From Microbacterium testaceum StLB037 (lineage in GTDB: Bacteria > Actinomycetota > Actinomycetes > Actinomycetales > Microbacteriaceae): DNA of 64,000 nucleotides. The notes under the pieces were generated by a model. That model was not told where the DNA came from, searched no databases, and saw nothing but the letters and a program-made list of their open reading frames with translations. The DNA is taken from NCBI RefSeq assembly GCF_900104345.1, contig NZ_FNJN01000001.1, positions 434,001 to 498,000 of the forward strand, written 5' to 3'. This document shows, piece by piece, positions 34,325-43,798 of the stretch (its first letter is position 1; every line of letters starts with the position of its first letter). Made by a program: the position numbers and the translations under genes.

Positions 34325-34951
34325 ATCAGCGATCCCCGCACCAACGAGCGCATCCGAGTCCCGGAGGTCCGTCTCGTCGGACCCAACGGCGAGCAGGTCG
34401 GCATCGTCCGAATCGAAGCTGCGCTGCGCCTGGCCCAGGAAGCGGACCTCGACTTGGTCGAGGTCGCGCCGAGCTCGAAGCCGCCCGTGGTCAAGATCAT
34501 GGATTACGGCAAGTTCAAGTACGAGGCCGCTCAGAAGGCCAAAGAGACGCGTCGTAACCAGGCGAACACCGTCCTCAAAGAGGTCCGGTTCCGTCTGAAG
34601 ATCGAGGCTCACGACTACATCACCAAGCTCAAGCGCGCCGAGGGATTCCTCCAGGCGGGCGACAAGGTGAAGGCCATGATCCTGTTCCGCGGTCGCGAGC
34701 AGTCGCGTCCCGAGCAGGGTGTCCGTCTGCTTCGCAAGTTCGCCGAAGACGTCGCCGAGTTCGGCACCGTCGAGTCGAACCCCACGATCGACGGCCGCAA
34801 CATGGTGATGGTGGTCGCTCCTCACAAGAACAAGTCCGAGGTCAAGACCGAGCAGAACGCGCAGCGCACGGCGAACCGTGAAGCCGCGCGGAGTGCCGCT
34901 CGAGGCGAATCGGCACCCACAGACGAAGCTGCCCCGGCGTCCGCCGAGTAA
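34325..34951 (+). CDS. infC: translation initiation factor IF-3 (rare ATC start)
   Basis: Binds the 30S subunit and checks start codons and initiator tRNA. About 208 aa. The N domain is [20 protein letters not shown], the linker [20 protein letters not shown], and the C domain starts at [14 protein letters not shown]-terminal tail rich in Ala/Glu follows. AGAGGAG at 34312-34318 is ideally spaced (6 nt) for ATC 34325, giving [12 protein letters not shown]. The only in-frame ATG (34307) lies before the ribosome-binding site and has none of its own. infC genes often use AUU/AUC so that IF3 represses its own translation. Confidence 0.92.
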   Translation: MSDPRTNERIRVPEVRLVGPNGEQVGIVRIEAALRLAQEADLDLVEVAPSSKPPVVKIMDYGKFKYEAAQKAKETRRNQANTVLKEVRFRLKIEAHDYITKLKRAEGFLQAGDKVKAMILFRGREQSRPEQGVRLLRKFAEDVAEFGTVESNPTIDGRNMVMVVAPHKNKSEVKTEQNAQRTANREAARSAARGESAPTDEAAPASAE

Positions 34952-34998
34952 AGCTCCCCGACTCCCGCTCCGCCGGGAACCCCAACGAAGGAAGACAG

Positions 34999-35193
34999 AT
35001 GCCGAAGCAGAAGACCCACTCGGGCGCCAAGAAGCGCTTCAAGCTCACCGGTAGCGGCAAGCTCATGAAGCAGCAGGCCGGCATGCGCCACAACCTCGAG
35101 GGCAAGGCCTCCAAGCGCACCCGTCGCCTGAACCAGGAGCAGGTCCTGGCCAAGGGTGACTCCAAGGTCGCCAAGAAGCTCCTCGGCCTCTGA
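34999..35193 (+). CDS. rpmI: 50S ribosomal protein L35
   Basis: A 64-aa basic ribosomal protein. [20 protein letters not shown] and [16 protein letters not shown] are the L35 signature. GAAGGAAG lies upstream of ATG. Middle gene of infC-rpmI-rplT. Confidence 0.97.
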   Translation: MPKQKTHSGAKKRFKLTGSGKLMKQQAGMRHNLEGKASKRTRRLNQEQVLAKGDSKVAKKLLGL

Positions 35194-35222
35194 GCGCCGA
35201 CGCACGTTAGGAAGAATGAGAA

Positions 35223-35606
35223 ATGGCTAGAGTCAAGCGGGCAGTAAACGCCCACAAGAAGCGTCGCGTCATCCTGGAGCGCGCGTCCGGTTACCGCGGT
35301 CAGCGTTCGCGCCTGTACCGCAAGGCCAAGGAGCAGGTCACCCACTCCCTGGTCTACGCGTACCGTGACCGTCGCAAGCGCAAGGGCGACTTCCGTCGTC
35401 TGTGGATCCAGCGCATCAACGCCGCGTCGCGCGCCAACGGCATGACGTACAACCGCTTCATCCAGGGCCTCGGCCTCGCGGGTGTGCAGGTGGACCGTCG
35501 CATGCTCGCCGAGCTCGCCGTGAACGAGCCCGCCGTGTTCGCGTCGCTCGTCGCGACCGCGAAGGCTGCGCTGCCCACCGACGTCAACGCGGCGAAGACC
35601 GCGTAA
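35223..35606 (+). CDS. rplT: 50S ribosomal protein L20
   Basis: A 127-aa early-assembly 23S rRNA-binding protein. [19 protein letters not shown] and [19 protein letters not shown] are L20 hallmarks. In other bacteria L20 represses this operon by binding its leader. A strong terminator follows. Confidence 0.97.
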   Translation: MARVKRAVNAHKKRRVILERASGYRGQRSRLYRKAKEQVTHSLVYAYRDRRKRKGDFRRLWIQRINAASRANGMTYNRFIQGLGLAGVQVDRRMLAELAVNEPAVFASLVATAKAALPTDVNAAKTA

Positions 35607-35618
35607 GACACGTCTTCC

Positions 35619-35652
35619 GAAACGGGCGTCCTCTCCGGAGGGCGCCCGTTTC
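35619..35652 (+). terminator. infC operon terminator
   Basis: Perfect 10-bp stem, GAAACGGGCG with CGCCCGTTTC, 14-nt loop, then TCGTCGTT. Confidence 0.8.
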
Positions 35653-35706
35653 GTCGTTCCCGCGGGTCGTTCGCGCGGCGTCCCGGGATGCATTCCTCCG
35701 GGGCCA

Positions 35707-35712
35707 TACACT
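35707..35712 (+). promoter_or_regulatory. -10 element of the RNA methyltransferase (leaderless)
   Basis: TACACT, exactly 6 nt before GTG 35719. Confidence 0.55.
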
Positions 35713-35718
35713 GGGGAC

Positions 35719-36516
35719 GTGCTCGAGAACCCCCGTTCGCCGCGGGTGCGCGCCGTGGCCAAGCTCAGTAAGCGCGCTGCCCGCCAAGAGACAGGTCTGT
35801 TCCTGCTCGAGGGTCCGCAGGCCGCTCGCGAGGCGCTCGCGTGGGCGCCCGAGACCGTGCTGGAGGTCTACGCGACCCCGTCCGCCCTCGAGAAGCACAC
35901 GGATGTGCGTGACGCTGCGGAGCAGGCGGGTGTCGATCTGCAGATCACCACCGAGGCGGTGCTCGACGCCATGGCCGATACCGTGACGCCCCAGGGCATC
36001 GTGGCGGTGGCTCGTCAATCGCCCACCGCGTTGAAGGACATCCTGGCGGGGGAGCCGCGCCTCATCGCGATCTGCGAAGAGGTTCGCGATCCCGGCAACC
36101 TGGGCACGATCATCAGGGCCGCGGATGCCGCGGGGGCCGACGCCGTGATCCTGACCGGCCGGACCGTGGACCCGTACAACCCGAAGGTCGTGCGCTCCAC
36201 CACCGGCTCGCTCTTCCACCTGCCGGTCGCGGTCGATCTCGAGCTCGCTGATGTCGTCGCCCGCGCGCACGAGGCGGGCCTGCGCATCGTCGCCGCCGAT
36301 GTCGAGGGCACCGACTTCCTGGCATCCCGAGAGCTTCTGTCGGAGCCGACGGCCTGGTTGTTCGGCAACGAGGCGCGGGGGCTCGAGGAGTCCGCCCTCG
36401 CGCAGGCCGACCTCGCACTGCGCCTGCCGATCTACGGTCGCGCCGAGTCCTTGAACCTGGCCACCGCGGCGAGCGTCTGCCTCTACGAGACGGCTTTCGC
36501 GCAGCGCGCGCGCTGA
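35719..36516 (+). CDS. TrmH/SpoU-family RNA 2'-O-methyltransferase
   Basis: A 265-aa SPOUT methyltransferase of ribose 2'-OH in rRNA or tRNA. The N-terminal substrate-binding domain has [20 protein letters not shown]. The SpoU domain has [20 protein letters not shown] (motif 1), [12 protein letters not shown] (motif 2) and [22 protein letters not shown] (motif 3), i.e. a complete trefoil knot. Its place next to rplT is typical. The target nucleotide is unknown. Confidence 0.92.
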   Translation: MLENPRSPRVRAVAKLSKRAARQETGLFLLEGPQAAREALAWAPETVLEVYATPSALEKHTDVRDAAEQAGVDLQITTEAVLDAMADTVTPQGIVAVARQSPTALKDILAGEPRLIAICEEVRDPGNLGTIIRAADAAGADAVILTGRTVDPYNPKVVRSTTGSLFHLPVAVDLELADVVARAHEAGLRIVAADVEGTDFLASRELLSEPTAWLFGNEARGLEESALAQADLALRLPIYGRAESLNLATAASVCLYETAFAQRAR

Positions 36517-36579
36517 CCCCTGCTGTTACAGAACGGTTAAGGCGTGCGCAGGAATGTGGTCGGGCGCCCAGCATCCTCA

Positions 36580-36585
36580 TAGGGT
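36580..36585 (+). promoter_or_regulatory. -10 element of gluA (leaderless)
   Basis: TAGGGT, exactly 6 nt before ATG 36592. Confidence 0.55.
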
Positions 36586-36591
36586 GAAGGC

Positions 36592-37350
36592 ATGGCATCC
36601 GTTCCCCCGAAGACCGAGCCCCTGGTCGTCGTCGCCGACGTCCAGAAGCACTATGGGCAGTTCCAGGCTCTGAAAGACATCGACCTCACCGTCGACCGCG
36701 GAGAGGTCGTCGTGGTGATCGGCCCGTCGGGTTCCGGCAAGTCGACGCTGTGCCGCACCATCAACCGTCTCGAGACCATCACGAGCGGATCGATCACGAT
36801 CGACGGCAAGGAGCTTCCCAAAGAGGGGAAGGGCCTGGCCGAACTGCGTGCCGACGTCGGCATGGTGTTCCAGTCGTTCAACCTCTTCGCGCACCTGACG
36901 ATCCTCGAGAACGTCACGCTCGGGCCCATCAAGGTCCGCAAGATGAAGAAGGCGGATGCCGAGAAAGAGGCGCGTGCGCTCCTGGATCGCGTGGGCGTCG
37001 GTCACCAGGCCGACAAGCTCCCCGCCCAGCTCTCGGGCGGTCAGCAGCAGCGTGTGGCGATCGCCCGCGCGCTGGCGATGAAGCCCAAGGTCATGCTCTT
37101 CGACGAGCCGACCTCGGCTCTCGACCCCGAGATGATCAACGAGGTGCTCGACGTCATGGTCGGCCTCGCCAAGGACGGCATGACGATGATCGTCGTCACC
37201 CACGAGATGGGCTTCGCCCGCAAGGCCGCGAACCGCGTCGTTTTCATGGCCGACGGGCAGATCGTCGAGCAGGCGACCCCCGAGCAGTTCTTCACGCGCC
37301 CCGAATCCGACCGTGCGAAGGACTTCCTCTCGAAGCTCATCACGCACTGA
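36592..37350 (+). CDS. gluA: amino-acid ABC transporter ATP-binding protein (GluA-like)
   Basis: The ATPase of a polar amino-acid importer, 252 aa. Walker A is [10 protein letters not shown] near residues 44-53, the signature [15 protein letters not shown], Walker [14 protein letters not shown], and the switch His is in VVTHEMGFA. Gene order ATPase, binding protein, permease, permease equals corynebacterial gluABCD (glutamate uptake), but substrate specificity cannot be read from sequence. Confidence 0.93.
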   Translation: MASVPPKTEPLVVVADVQKHYGQFQALKDIDLTVDRGEVVVVIGPSGSGKSTLCRTINRLETITSGSITIDGKELPKEGKGLAELRADVGMVFQSFNLFAHLTILENVTLGPIKVRKMKKADAEKEARALLDRVGVGHQADKLPAQLSGGQQQRVAIARALAMKPKVMLFDEPTSALDPEMINEVLDVMVGLAKDGMTMIVVTHEMGFARKAANRVVFMADGQIVEQATPEQFFTRPESDRAKDFLSKLITH

Positions 37351-37480
37351 CGCACGACCCTGACGGCGACGAACGAGGAGGTTCCTAGCCGAGACGAGAG
37401 CATCGCCCACCGCTGGCGATCGCGCGCGCCGTCACCGACGACCCCTTCCCGCACAGCACACGTAACCAAGGAGACATCAC

Positions 37481-38401
37481 ATGCGTAAAACTCGTTTTCT
37501 CGCCGGCGCGAGCATCATCGCCGCCGGCCTGCTGGCCCTGACGGCCTGCAACAGCGGCACCCCGGGCGCGGCGCCCGGCTCCGACGGCGGCAGCGCCTCG
37601 GACGCCCCCGTCTACGGCGCGGTGGCCACCGACGTGAAGATCGACGGCAGCCCCACGTTCGAGAAGATCACCTCGGCCGGCAAGATCGTCGTCGGCGTGA
37701 AGGAAGACCAGCCCGGCCTGGGCTACCTCGACCCCGTGACGGGTGAGCGCAAGGGCTTCGACGTCGACGTCGCGCGCTGGATCGCCGCCTCGCTCGGCTA
37801 CGACCCGGCCGACACCTCGAAGGTGGAGTACAAGGCCATCGCCTCGGCGAACCGCGAGCAGGCCATCATCAACGGCGACATCGACTACTACGTCGGCACT
37901 TACTCGATCACCGACAAGCGCAAGGACCAGATCTCCTTCGCCGGCCCCTACTTCGTGACCGGCCAGGGACTGCTCGTCGCCGCCGACAACGACACGATCA
38001 CGGGCAAGGACTCGCTCACGGCCGAGACCACCGTGTGCTCGGTGACCGGCTCGACGCCGATCCAGCGCATCCGCGAGCAGACTCCGGCCAAGGTCGTCGA
38101 GTTCGACACCTACTCGCAGTGCGTCGAGAAGCTGAAGAACGGCGAGGTCGACGCGGTGACCACCGACGAGGCCATCCTCCTCGGCTACGCCGCGCAGGAC
38201 CCCGACAACCTGAAGATCGCGGGCGAGCCTTTCAGCGAGGAGCGCTACGGCGTCGGCATCGCCAAGGGTGACACCGCCTTCCAGGAGTTCGTGAACACCA
38301 TGTTCACCGACGGCGGCTCCACCTGGGAGGCCATCTTCGAGAAGAACCTCGGCGCCTCGGGCGTCAAGGGCGAGCAGCCGGCGGTCGACCCCGTCAGCTG
38401 A
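37481..38401 (+). CDS. gluB: glutamate-type ABC transporter substrate-binding lipoprotein (GluB-like)
   Basis: A 306-aa secreted lipoprotein. The signal peptide has lipobox LTAC with Cys23. The bacterial extracellular solute-binding family 3 fold is visible in GKIVVGVKEDQPGLGYLDP, GERKGFDVDVARWIAASLGY, NREQAIINGDIDYYVGTYSI and DEAILLGYA. AAGGAG lies upstream of ATG. It is separated from gluA by 130 nt and from gluC by a strong hairpin, so it may be made in excess. Confidence 0.93.
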   Translation: MRKTRFLAGASIIAAGLLALTACNSGTPGAAPGSDGGSASDAPVYGAVATDVKIDGSPTFEKITSAGKIVVGVKEDQPGLGYLDPVTGERKGFDVDVARWIAASLGYDPADTSKVEYKAIASANREQAIINGDIDYYVGTYSITDKRKDQISFAGPYFVTGQGLLVAADNDTITGKDSLTAETTVCSVTGSTPIQRIREQTPAKVVEFDTYSQCVEKLKNGEVDAVTTDEAILLGYAAQDPDNLKIAGEPFSEERYGVGIAKGDTAFQEFVNTMFTDGGSTWEAIFEKNLGASGVKGEQPAVDPVS

Positions 38402-38407
38402 TCTCCC

Positions 38408-38440
38408 GGTGCGGGCGGCGCACTCCGCGCCGCCCGCACC
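38408..38440 (+). terminator. intra-operon hairpin after gluB
   Basis: Perfect 14-bp stem, GGTGCGGGCGGCGC with GCGCCGCCCGCACC, 5-nt loop, no T tract. It probably stabilises or partly terminates the gluAB message. Confidence 0.65.
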
Positions 38441-38478
38441 ACCCGACGAGCACGACGAGAAAGAACGGACAGCGTACG

Positions 38479-39129
38479 GTGAACCAGATCTTCGACTACC
38501 CCGACCTGTGGGCGCAGGCGCTCTGGGGGACGGTCGTGCTCTTCTTGGGCGGCGGCCTGATCGCGCTCGTGCTCGGCTTCATCGTGGCGGCCATGCGCGT
38601 GTCGCCCGTGCCCATCGCCCGCGCGGTCGGCGCGGTGTACGTGAACTGGATCCGCAACACCCCGCTCACGCTGGTGCTGTTCTTCTTCGCGTTCTGCGTG
38701 CCGCTGCTGATCGACGTCCCGCGCGGCAGCTTCTTGACGCTGGCCGTGTGCGGCCTCGGCATCTACACCGCGACCTATGTGGCCGAGACCCTGCGCGCGG
38801 GCATCAACACCGTGCCCGTCGGCCAGGCGGAGGCGGCTCGCGCGCTCGGCCTCGGCTTCGGCCAGGTCATGACCCTCGTGGTCCTGCCCCAGGCGACCCG
38901 CTCGGTCATCCCCCCGATGATGAGCGTCTTCATCGCCCTGCTGAAGAACACCACCGTCGCCGCCGGATTCTCGGTGGTCAACCTCGGGAACATCCGAGCG
39001 ACGATGAGTGAGAACGGCGAGAACCAGCTCGTCACCATCCTCCTCGTGATGGCGGTCTTCGTCATCCTGGTCCTGCTGCTCGCTGCGCTGCAGAACGCGG
39101 CCGAGAAGAAGTGGAAGGTCGCCCGATGA
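38479..39129 (+). CDS. gluC: amino-acid ABC transporter permease (GluC-like)
   Basis: A 216-aa inner-membrane permease of the His/Glu/Gln/Arg family. About five helices, starting around LWGTVVLFLGGGLIALVLGFIVA. NWIRNTPLTLVLFFF is the family entry motif, and the EAA cytoplasmic loop reads QAEAARALGLGFGQVMTLVVLPQ. It starts at GTG 38479. The stop overlaps gluD (ATGA). Confidence 0.92.
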   Translation: MNQIFDYPDLWAQALWGTVVLFLGGGLIALVLGFIVAAMRVSPVPIARAVGAVYVNWIRNTPLTLVLFFFAFCVPLLIDVPRGSFLTLAVCGLGIYTATYVAETLRAGINTVPVGQAEAARALGLGFGQVMTLVVLPQATRSVIPPMMSVFIALLKNTTVAAGFSVVNLGNIRATMSENGENQLVTILLVMAVFVILVLLLAALQNAAEKKWKVAR

Positions 39130-40052
39130 GCTCCTCCGTCCTCTACGACGTCCCGGGTCCCCGCGCGCAGCTGCGCAACCGCATCCTCGGCGTCATCACG
39201 CTCGTCCTCGTCGTCGCCGTCATCGGCTTCGTGGTCTGGCGCTTCATCGACACCGGCCAGTTCTCGGCGGCGAAGTGGAACGTCTTCAGCTACAGCGCGA
39301 TCTGGGAGCGATTCGGCCAAGCGACGCTCGCAACCCTCGCGGCGTTCGCCGTCGCGGCCGTCGGGGCCCTCGTGCTCGGCTTCATCCTCGCCATCGGCCG
39401 GATGTCCGACCACCGCTGGGTCCGCCTCCCGGTCGGCTGGGTGGTCGAGCTTCTCCGCGCCGTGCCCGTCCTCGTCTTCATGCTGTTGCTGTACTACGGT
39501 CTGCCGGTCGTCGGCATCAAGATGTCGTCGTACTGGGCCGTCGTGATCGCGCTGATCCTCTACAACGGTTCCGTGCTGTCCGAGGTCATCCGTGCCGGCG
39601 TCGAGGCGCTCCCGCGCGGACAGAGCGAGGCCGGCTACGCCGTAGGTCTGCGCAAGTCGGGTGTGATGCGCCTGATTCTGCTCCCGCAGGCGATCCGCGC
39701 CATGCTGCCCGTGATCATCGCCCAGCTCGTGGTGACGCTGAAGGACACCGCGCTCGGCTTCATCATCACGTACCCCGAACTGCTGTACTTCGCCCGTCTG
39801 CTCGGCTCGAACGGCGAGTACGGATCGCCGTTGATCCCCGCCGCGATGATCGCCAGCGTCATCTACGTGGCGATGTGCCTCGCCCTGTCGTACACCGCGC
39901 ACCGCGTCGAGCTCGGCCTGCGCCGCTCGCCCAAGGGCGGCAACGTCGCTCCCGCGGAGCCCGCGGGCCAGACCGGCACCGACACCGAGCTCATCGTCGC
40001 CCAGCGCGGACTCGGCAAGTTCGACTCCCACGGCGGCGCTGCGAGATTCTGA
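39126..40052 (+). CDS. gluD: amino-acid ABC transporter permease (GluD-like)
   Basis: A 308-aa partner permease with a longer N-terminus and a ~40-aa cytoplasmic tail. The EAA loop is QSEAGYAVGLRKSGVMRLILLPQ, and VVELLRAVPVLVFMLLLYYG is the family motif. ATG 39126 overlaps the gluC stop. A terminator hairpin follows, which runs into the pheS promoter. Confidence 0.92.
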   Translation: MSSSVLYDVPGPRAQLRNRILGVITLVLVVAVIGFVVWRFIDTGQFSAAKWNVFSYSAIWERFGQATLATLAAFAVAAVGALVLGFILAIGRMSDHRWVRLPVGWVVELLRAVPVLVFMLLLYYGLPVVGIKMSSYWAVVIALILYNGSVLSEVIRAGVEALPRGQSEAGYAVGLRKSGVMRLILLPQAIRAMLPVIIAQLVVTLKDTALGFIITYPELLYFARLLGSNGEYGSPLIPAAMIASVIYVAMCLALSYTAHRVELGLRRSPKGGNVAPAEPAGQTGTDTELIVAQRGLGKFDSHGGAARF

Positions 40053-40060
40053 GTCACGGC

Positions 40061-40094
40061 ACCGACGGGCGGGGGAGTGTCCCCGCCCGTCGGT
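40061..40094 (+). terminator. glu operon terminator overlapping the pheS promoter
   Basis: Perfect 14-bp stem, ACCGACGGGCGGGG with CCCCGCCCGTCGGT, 6-nt loop. The last base of the right arm is the first T of the pheS -10. Confidence 0.7.
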
Positions 40095-40099
40095 AGACT
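40094..40099 (+). promoter_or_regulatory. -10 element of pheST
   Basis: TAGACT lies 8 nt before GTG 40108, so the message is nearly leaderless and no tRNA-Phe-sensing leader is present. Confidence 0.5.
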
Positions 40100-40107
40100 C
40101 TCATCTC

Positions 40108-41148
40108 GTGTCCGACGCACCCGAGATCACCCCTGAGGCCGTCGCCTCCGCGGTCGATGAGGCCCTTGCCGCCATCGCCGCCGCCGCGACCACGGCCGAG
40201 CTCAAGTCCGCCCGTTCCGCCCACACGGGGGAGCAGTCCTCCCTCGCCCAGCTGAACGCCCAGATGCGCAACGTCGCCCCCGACCAGAAGGCCGCCTTCG
40301 GCAAGCTCGTCGGACAGGCGCGCGGTCGGGTGAACCAGGCGCTCGCCGCGCGCGAGAGCGAGTTGGCCGCGGCCGAGACCGCCGCGCAGCTCGAGGCCGA
40401 GCGCATCGACGTCACGGCGCTGCCGCAGCGCGCCCGCATCGGGGCACGGCATCCGATCTCCCTCCTCCAGGAGCAGGTGTCCGACATCTTCGTCGGCATG
40501 GGCTGGGAGATCGCCGAGGGCCCCGAGCTCGAGCACGAGTGGTTCAACTTCGACGCGCTCAACTTCGACGTCGACCACCCGGCGCGCCAGATGCAGGACA
40601 CGTTCTTCGTCGACCCGGTCGCCCGCCACCTCGTGCTACGCACGCACACGAGCCCCGTGCAGGTGCGGTCGATGCTCGAGCGCGACCTGCCCATCTACGT
40701 GCTCTGCCCGGGCCGGGTGTACCGCACCGACGAGTTCGACGCGACGCACCTGCCGGTCTTCACACAGTTCGAAGGTCTGGTCATCGACAAGAACATCACG
40801 ATGGCGCACCTCAAGGGCACGCTCGACCACGCCGCGCGCGTGCTGTTCGGGCCTGAGGCCAAGACGCGCTTCCGCGCCAACTTCTTCCCCTTCACCGAGC
40901 CGAGTGCCGAGCTCGATCTGTGGCACCCCACCTTCAAGGGCGGGGCGCGCTGGATCGAGTGGGGCGGCTGCGGGATGGTGAACCCCAACGTGCTGCGGGC
41001 CGCGGGCATCGACCCCGAGGAGTACTCGGGCTTCGCCTTCGGCATGGGCATCGAGCGCACGCTCATGTTCCGCAGCGACGTGCAAGACATGCGCGACATG
41101 GCCGAGGGCGATGTCCGCTTCAGTGAGCAGTTCGGAATGGTGGTCTGA
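40108..41148 (+). CDS. pheS: phenylalanyl-tRNA synthetase alpha subunit
   Basis: The catalytic subunit of the alpha2-beta2 enzyme, 346 aa. N-terminal coiled-coil arm (residues ~1-90). Class II motif 1 is around HPISLLQEQVSDIFVGMGW. Then come PARQMQDTFFV, LRTHTSPVQVRSM, motif 2 GRVYRTDEFDATHLPVFTQF, and motif 3 GFAFGMGIERTLMF. It abuts pheT (1-nt overlap). Confidence 0.97.
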   Translation: MSDAPEITPEAVASAVDEALAAIAAAATTAELKSARSAHTGEQSSLAQLNAQMRNVAPDQKAAFGKLVGQARGRVNQALAARESELAAAETAAQLEAERIDVTALPQRARIGARHPISLLQEQVSDIFVGMGWEIAEGPELEHEWFNFDALNFDVDHPARQMQDTFFVDPVARHLVLRTHTSPVQVRSMLERDLPIYVLCPGRVYRTDEFDATHLPVFTQFEGLVIDKNITMAHLKGTLDHAARVLFGPEAKTRFRANFFPFTEPSAELDLWHPTFKGGARWIEWGGCGMVNPNVLRAAGIDPEEYSGFAFGMGIERTLMFRSDVQDMRDMAEGDVRFSEQFGMVV

Positions 41149-43658
41149 TGCGCGTCCCGCTCTCCTGGTTGCGCGAGTACGTCGACGTGCCCGCAGAGGC
41201 CACGCCCGACGACGTCCTCGCCGCCCTCGTCTCGGTCGGTTTCGAAGAAGAGGACGTGCACCGCTTCGAGCTGTCCGGTCCGATCGTCGTCGGAGAGGTG
41301 AAGGAGTTCACTCCCGAGCCCCAGTCCAACGGCAAGACCATCCGCTGGTGCCAGGTCGACGTCGGCGCCGAGAACGGGGGAGTGCGCGGCATCGTCTGCG
41401 GTGCCGGCAACTTCTTCGAGGGCGACAAGGTCGTGGTGACCCTGCCCGGTTCGGTGCTGCCCGGTCCCTTCCCGATCGCGGCCCGCAAGACCTACGGGCA
41501 CGTGTCCGACGGCATGATCGCCTCGGCGAAAGAGCTGGGCCTGGGCAGCGAGCACAGCGGCATCCTGCGTCTGATCGATCTCGGGATCGACGCGCCGGTC
41601 GGAACGGATGCCATCGCACTGCTCGGTCTGGACGACCTCGCGGTCGAGATCAACGTCACCCCCGACCGCGGCTACGCCCTGTCGCTGCGCGGGGTCGCCC
41701 GCGAGTACTCGCACGCGACGGGAGCGGACTTCCGCGACCCGGGCCTCGGCCACGACGAGGCCGCGGCGCGCACGCCCTCGGGCTTCCCGATCACGGTCGC
41801 CGACCAGGCGCCCATCCGCGGCCGCCGCGGCGCCACCGAGTTCGTCGCGCGCATCGTCCGCGAGGTCGACCCCTCGCGCCCGACGCCGCCGTGGATGATC
41901 ACGCGCCTGTCGCTCGCCGGCATCCGCTCGCTCGGGGTGCTCGTCGACATCACCAACTACGTCATGCTTGAGCTCGGTCAGCCCCTCCACGGCTACGACC
42001 TCGACCGCCTGCAGGGTGGTATCACGGTGCGTCGAGCGGAGCAGGGCGAGAAGCTCGAGACCCTCGACGGGCAGGTGCGCACCCTCGACGCCGAAGACCT
42101 CCTGATCACCGACGAGTCGGGACCGATCGGACTCGCCGGTGTGATGGGCGGCGGCCCCACCGAGATGAGCGACGCCACGCGCAACGTGCTGATCGAGGCG
42201 GCCACCTTCGACCAGGTCTCGATCGCGCGCACCGCGCGTCGTCACAAGCTGCCCTCCGAGGCCTCGCGCCGTTTCGAGCGCGGCGTCGACCCGCTCGTCC
42301 CGTACGTGGCGGCCGAGCGTGTCGCCTCGCTGATGGTCGAGCTCGCGGGCGGCACTCTCGACACCGAGCTGGGCGGGTCGCTCGGCTCGACGTACCGCCG
42401 CGAGGCGATCATGCTGCCCGCGGGCTTCGTCCCCGGGCTGATCGGCGTCGAGTACACCGACGACGAGATCGTCTCGGCCCTGCGCCTCATCGGCTGCGCG
42501 GTCGACGAGCGCGAGGGCGGCTGGGCGGTCACGGCACCGTCGTGGCGCCACGACCTCAGCGACAAGTGGACGCTCGCCGAAGAGGTGGCGCGTATCGAGG
42601 GCTACGACCGGATCCCGTCCGTCCTCCCGACGCCCCCGTCGGGCCGCGGGCTCACCGCCGCGCAGCAGGGGCGCCGTCGCGTGGCGAACGCTCTGGCCTC
42701 TGCCGGCTTCGTCGAGACGCCGTCGTTCCCCTTCACCACCGAGGAGCAGAACGCCCTGCACGGCTCGCCGTCGGGTGATCCGCTGCCGAGCGTGAAGCTC
42801 GCGAACCCGCTCGACGGACTCGCTCCGTTCCTGCGCCGTTCGTTGATCCCCGCTCTGCTACAGGTCGCGCATCGCAACGTCTCGCGCGGCATCGTCGATC
42901 TCGCGCTGTTCGAGGCCGGCACGGTCTTCCTCCCGAAGCCGGGCGTGCAGTACGGCACCGCGTCGGTGCCGCCGCTGGCGGTGCGGCCGGATGCCGCGAC
43001 CCTCACGGCCCTCGACGCGTCGATTCCGCCGCAGCGCCGTCACGTGGCCGTTCTGCTGACCGGTCACACGGTCGCGAAGCAGCCGGGTCAGCCGGCGGTT
43101 GCGGCGGATCTCGCCGATGCCGTGGACGCCGTGCGCGTGTTGACCGCCGCCGCCGGGCTCGACATCGAACTCGTGCAGGCGCAGCGTGCGGCGCTCCACC
43201 CGGGGCGCACGGCCCGTGTCCTTTCCGCGGGGACCGACATCGGCTACGTCGGCGAGCTGTTGCCGGCTGTCGCGGCCGCGGCGGACCTGCCCGGACGCGT
43301 TCTCGTGGCCGAGCTCGACCTCGACGCGATGCTCGAGCTGGCGCAGGCGCGCCCGGTCGCGGCATCCCTCTCGGGATTCCCCGCCGCCACGCAGGACGTG
43401 TCGCTGACGGTTCCGACCGACGTCGCCGCGGGTGCCGTGCGCGCCGCGCTGATCGAGGGGGGAGCCCCGCTGCTCGAGGGCGCCCGGCTCGTCGACGACT
43501 ACCGCGGCCCCGGTCTCTCAGAGGGCACGAAGAGTCTGACGTTCGCGTTGCGGTTCCGTGCCGACGACCGCACCCTCACCGCGGCCGAGGCGACCGAGGC
43601 GAAGCTCGCCGGTGTCGCCGTGGCGGCAGAACGTTTCGGTGCGGCGATCCGCGACTGA
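41148..43658 (+). CDS. pheT: phenylalanyl-tRNA synthetase beta subunit
   Basis: 836 aa. The N-terminal MRVPLSWLREYVDVP and the tRNA-binding OB fold (VGEVKEFTPEPQSNGKTIRW) are followed by the B3/B4 editing domain and the B5 domain. The pseudo-catalytic module contains LRRSLIPALLQVAHRNVSRG. The C-terminal anticodon-binding (FDX-ACB) domain contains GFPAATQDVSLTVP. The length is full and there is no frameshift. A terminator follows 17 nt after the stop. Confidence 0.97.
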   Translation: MRVPLSWLREYVDVPAEATPDDVLAALVSVGFEEEDVHRFELSGPIVVGEVKEFTPEPQSNGKTIRWCQVDVGAENGGVRGIVCGAGNFFEGDKVVVTLPGSVLPGPFPIAARKTYGHVSDGMIASAKELGLGSEHSGILRLIDLGIDAPVGTDAIALLGLDDLAVEINVTPDRGYALSLRGVAREYSHATGADFRDPGLGHDEAAARTPSGFPITVADQAPIRGRRGATEFVARIVREVDPSRPTPPWMITRLSLAGIRSLGVLVDITNYVMLELGQPLHGYDLDRLQGGITVRRAEQGEKLETLDGQVRTLDAEDLLITDESGPIGLAGVMGGGPTEMSDATRNVLIEAATFDQVSIARTARRHKLPSEASRRFERGVDPLVPYVAAERVASLMVELAGGTLDTELGGSLGSTYRREAIMLPAGFVPGLIGVEYTDDEIVSALRLIGCAVDEREGGWAVTAPSWRHDLSDKWTLAEEVARIEGYDRIPSVLPTPPSGRGLTAAQQGRRRVANALASAGFVETPSFPFTTEEQNALHGSPSGDPLPSVKLANPLDGLAPFLRRSLIPALLQVAHRNVSRGIVDLALFEAGTVFLPKPGVQYGTASVPPLAVRPDAATLTALDASIPPQRRHVAVLLTGHTVAKQPGQPAVAADLADAVDAVRVLTAAAGLDIELVQAQRAALHPGRTARVLSAGTDIGYVGELLPAVAAAADLPGRVLVAELDLDAMLELAQARPVAASLSGFPAATQDVSLTVPTDVAAGAVRAALIEGGAPLLEGARLVDDYRGPGLSEGTKSLTFALRFRADDRTLTAAEATEAKLAGVAVAAERFGAAIRD

Positions 43659-43675
43659 TCGACCACGCGTGACCT

Positions 43676-43716
43676 GGAGCGCCGACGGCCTACGCCGCTC
43701 GGCGCTCCGGCGTTTT
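43676..43716 (+). terminator. pheST terminator
   Basis: Perfect 10-bp stem, GGAGCGCCGA (43676-43685) with TCGGCGCTCC (43699-43708), followed by GGCGTTTT. Confidence 0.85.
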
Positions 43717-43798
43717 CACCCGCTCCACAGCGGGGGAGGCGGCGTCCTCGCGCGCCTGACGTTCGGCATACACTCAGGTGCGCGTTCGCGCGCGAGGG

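Noticed and set aside
40100..40107. T-box or leader-peptide control of pheST
   Set aside because: The -10 lies 8 nt before the start codon, leaving no room for a leader.
40695..42761. 688-codon frame antisense to pheS-pheT
   Set aside because: Low-complexity Arg/Asp/Val shadow of well-conserved synthetase genes.
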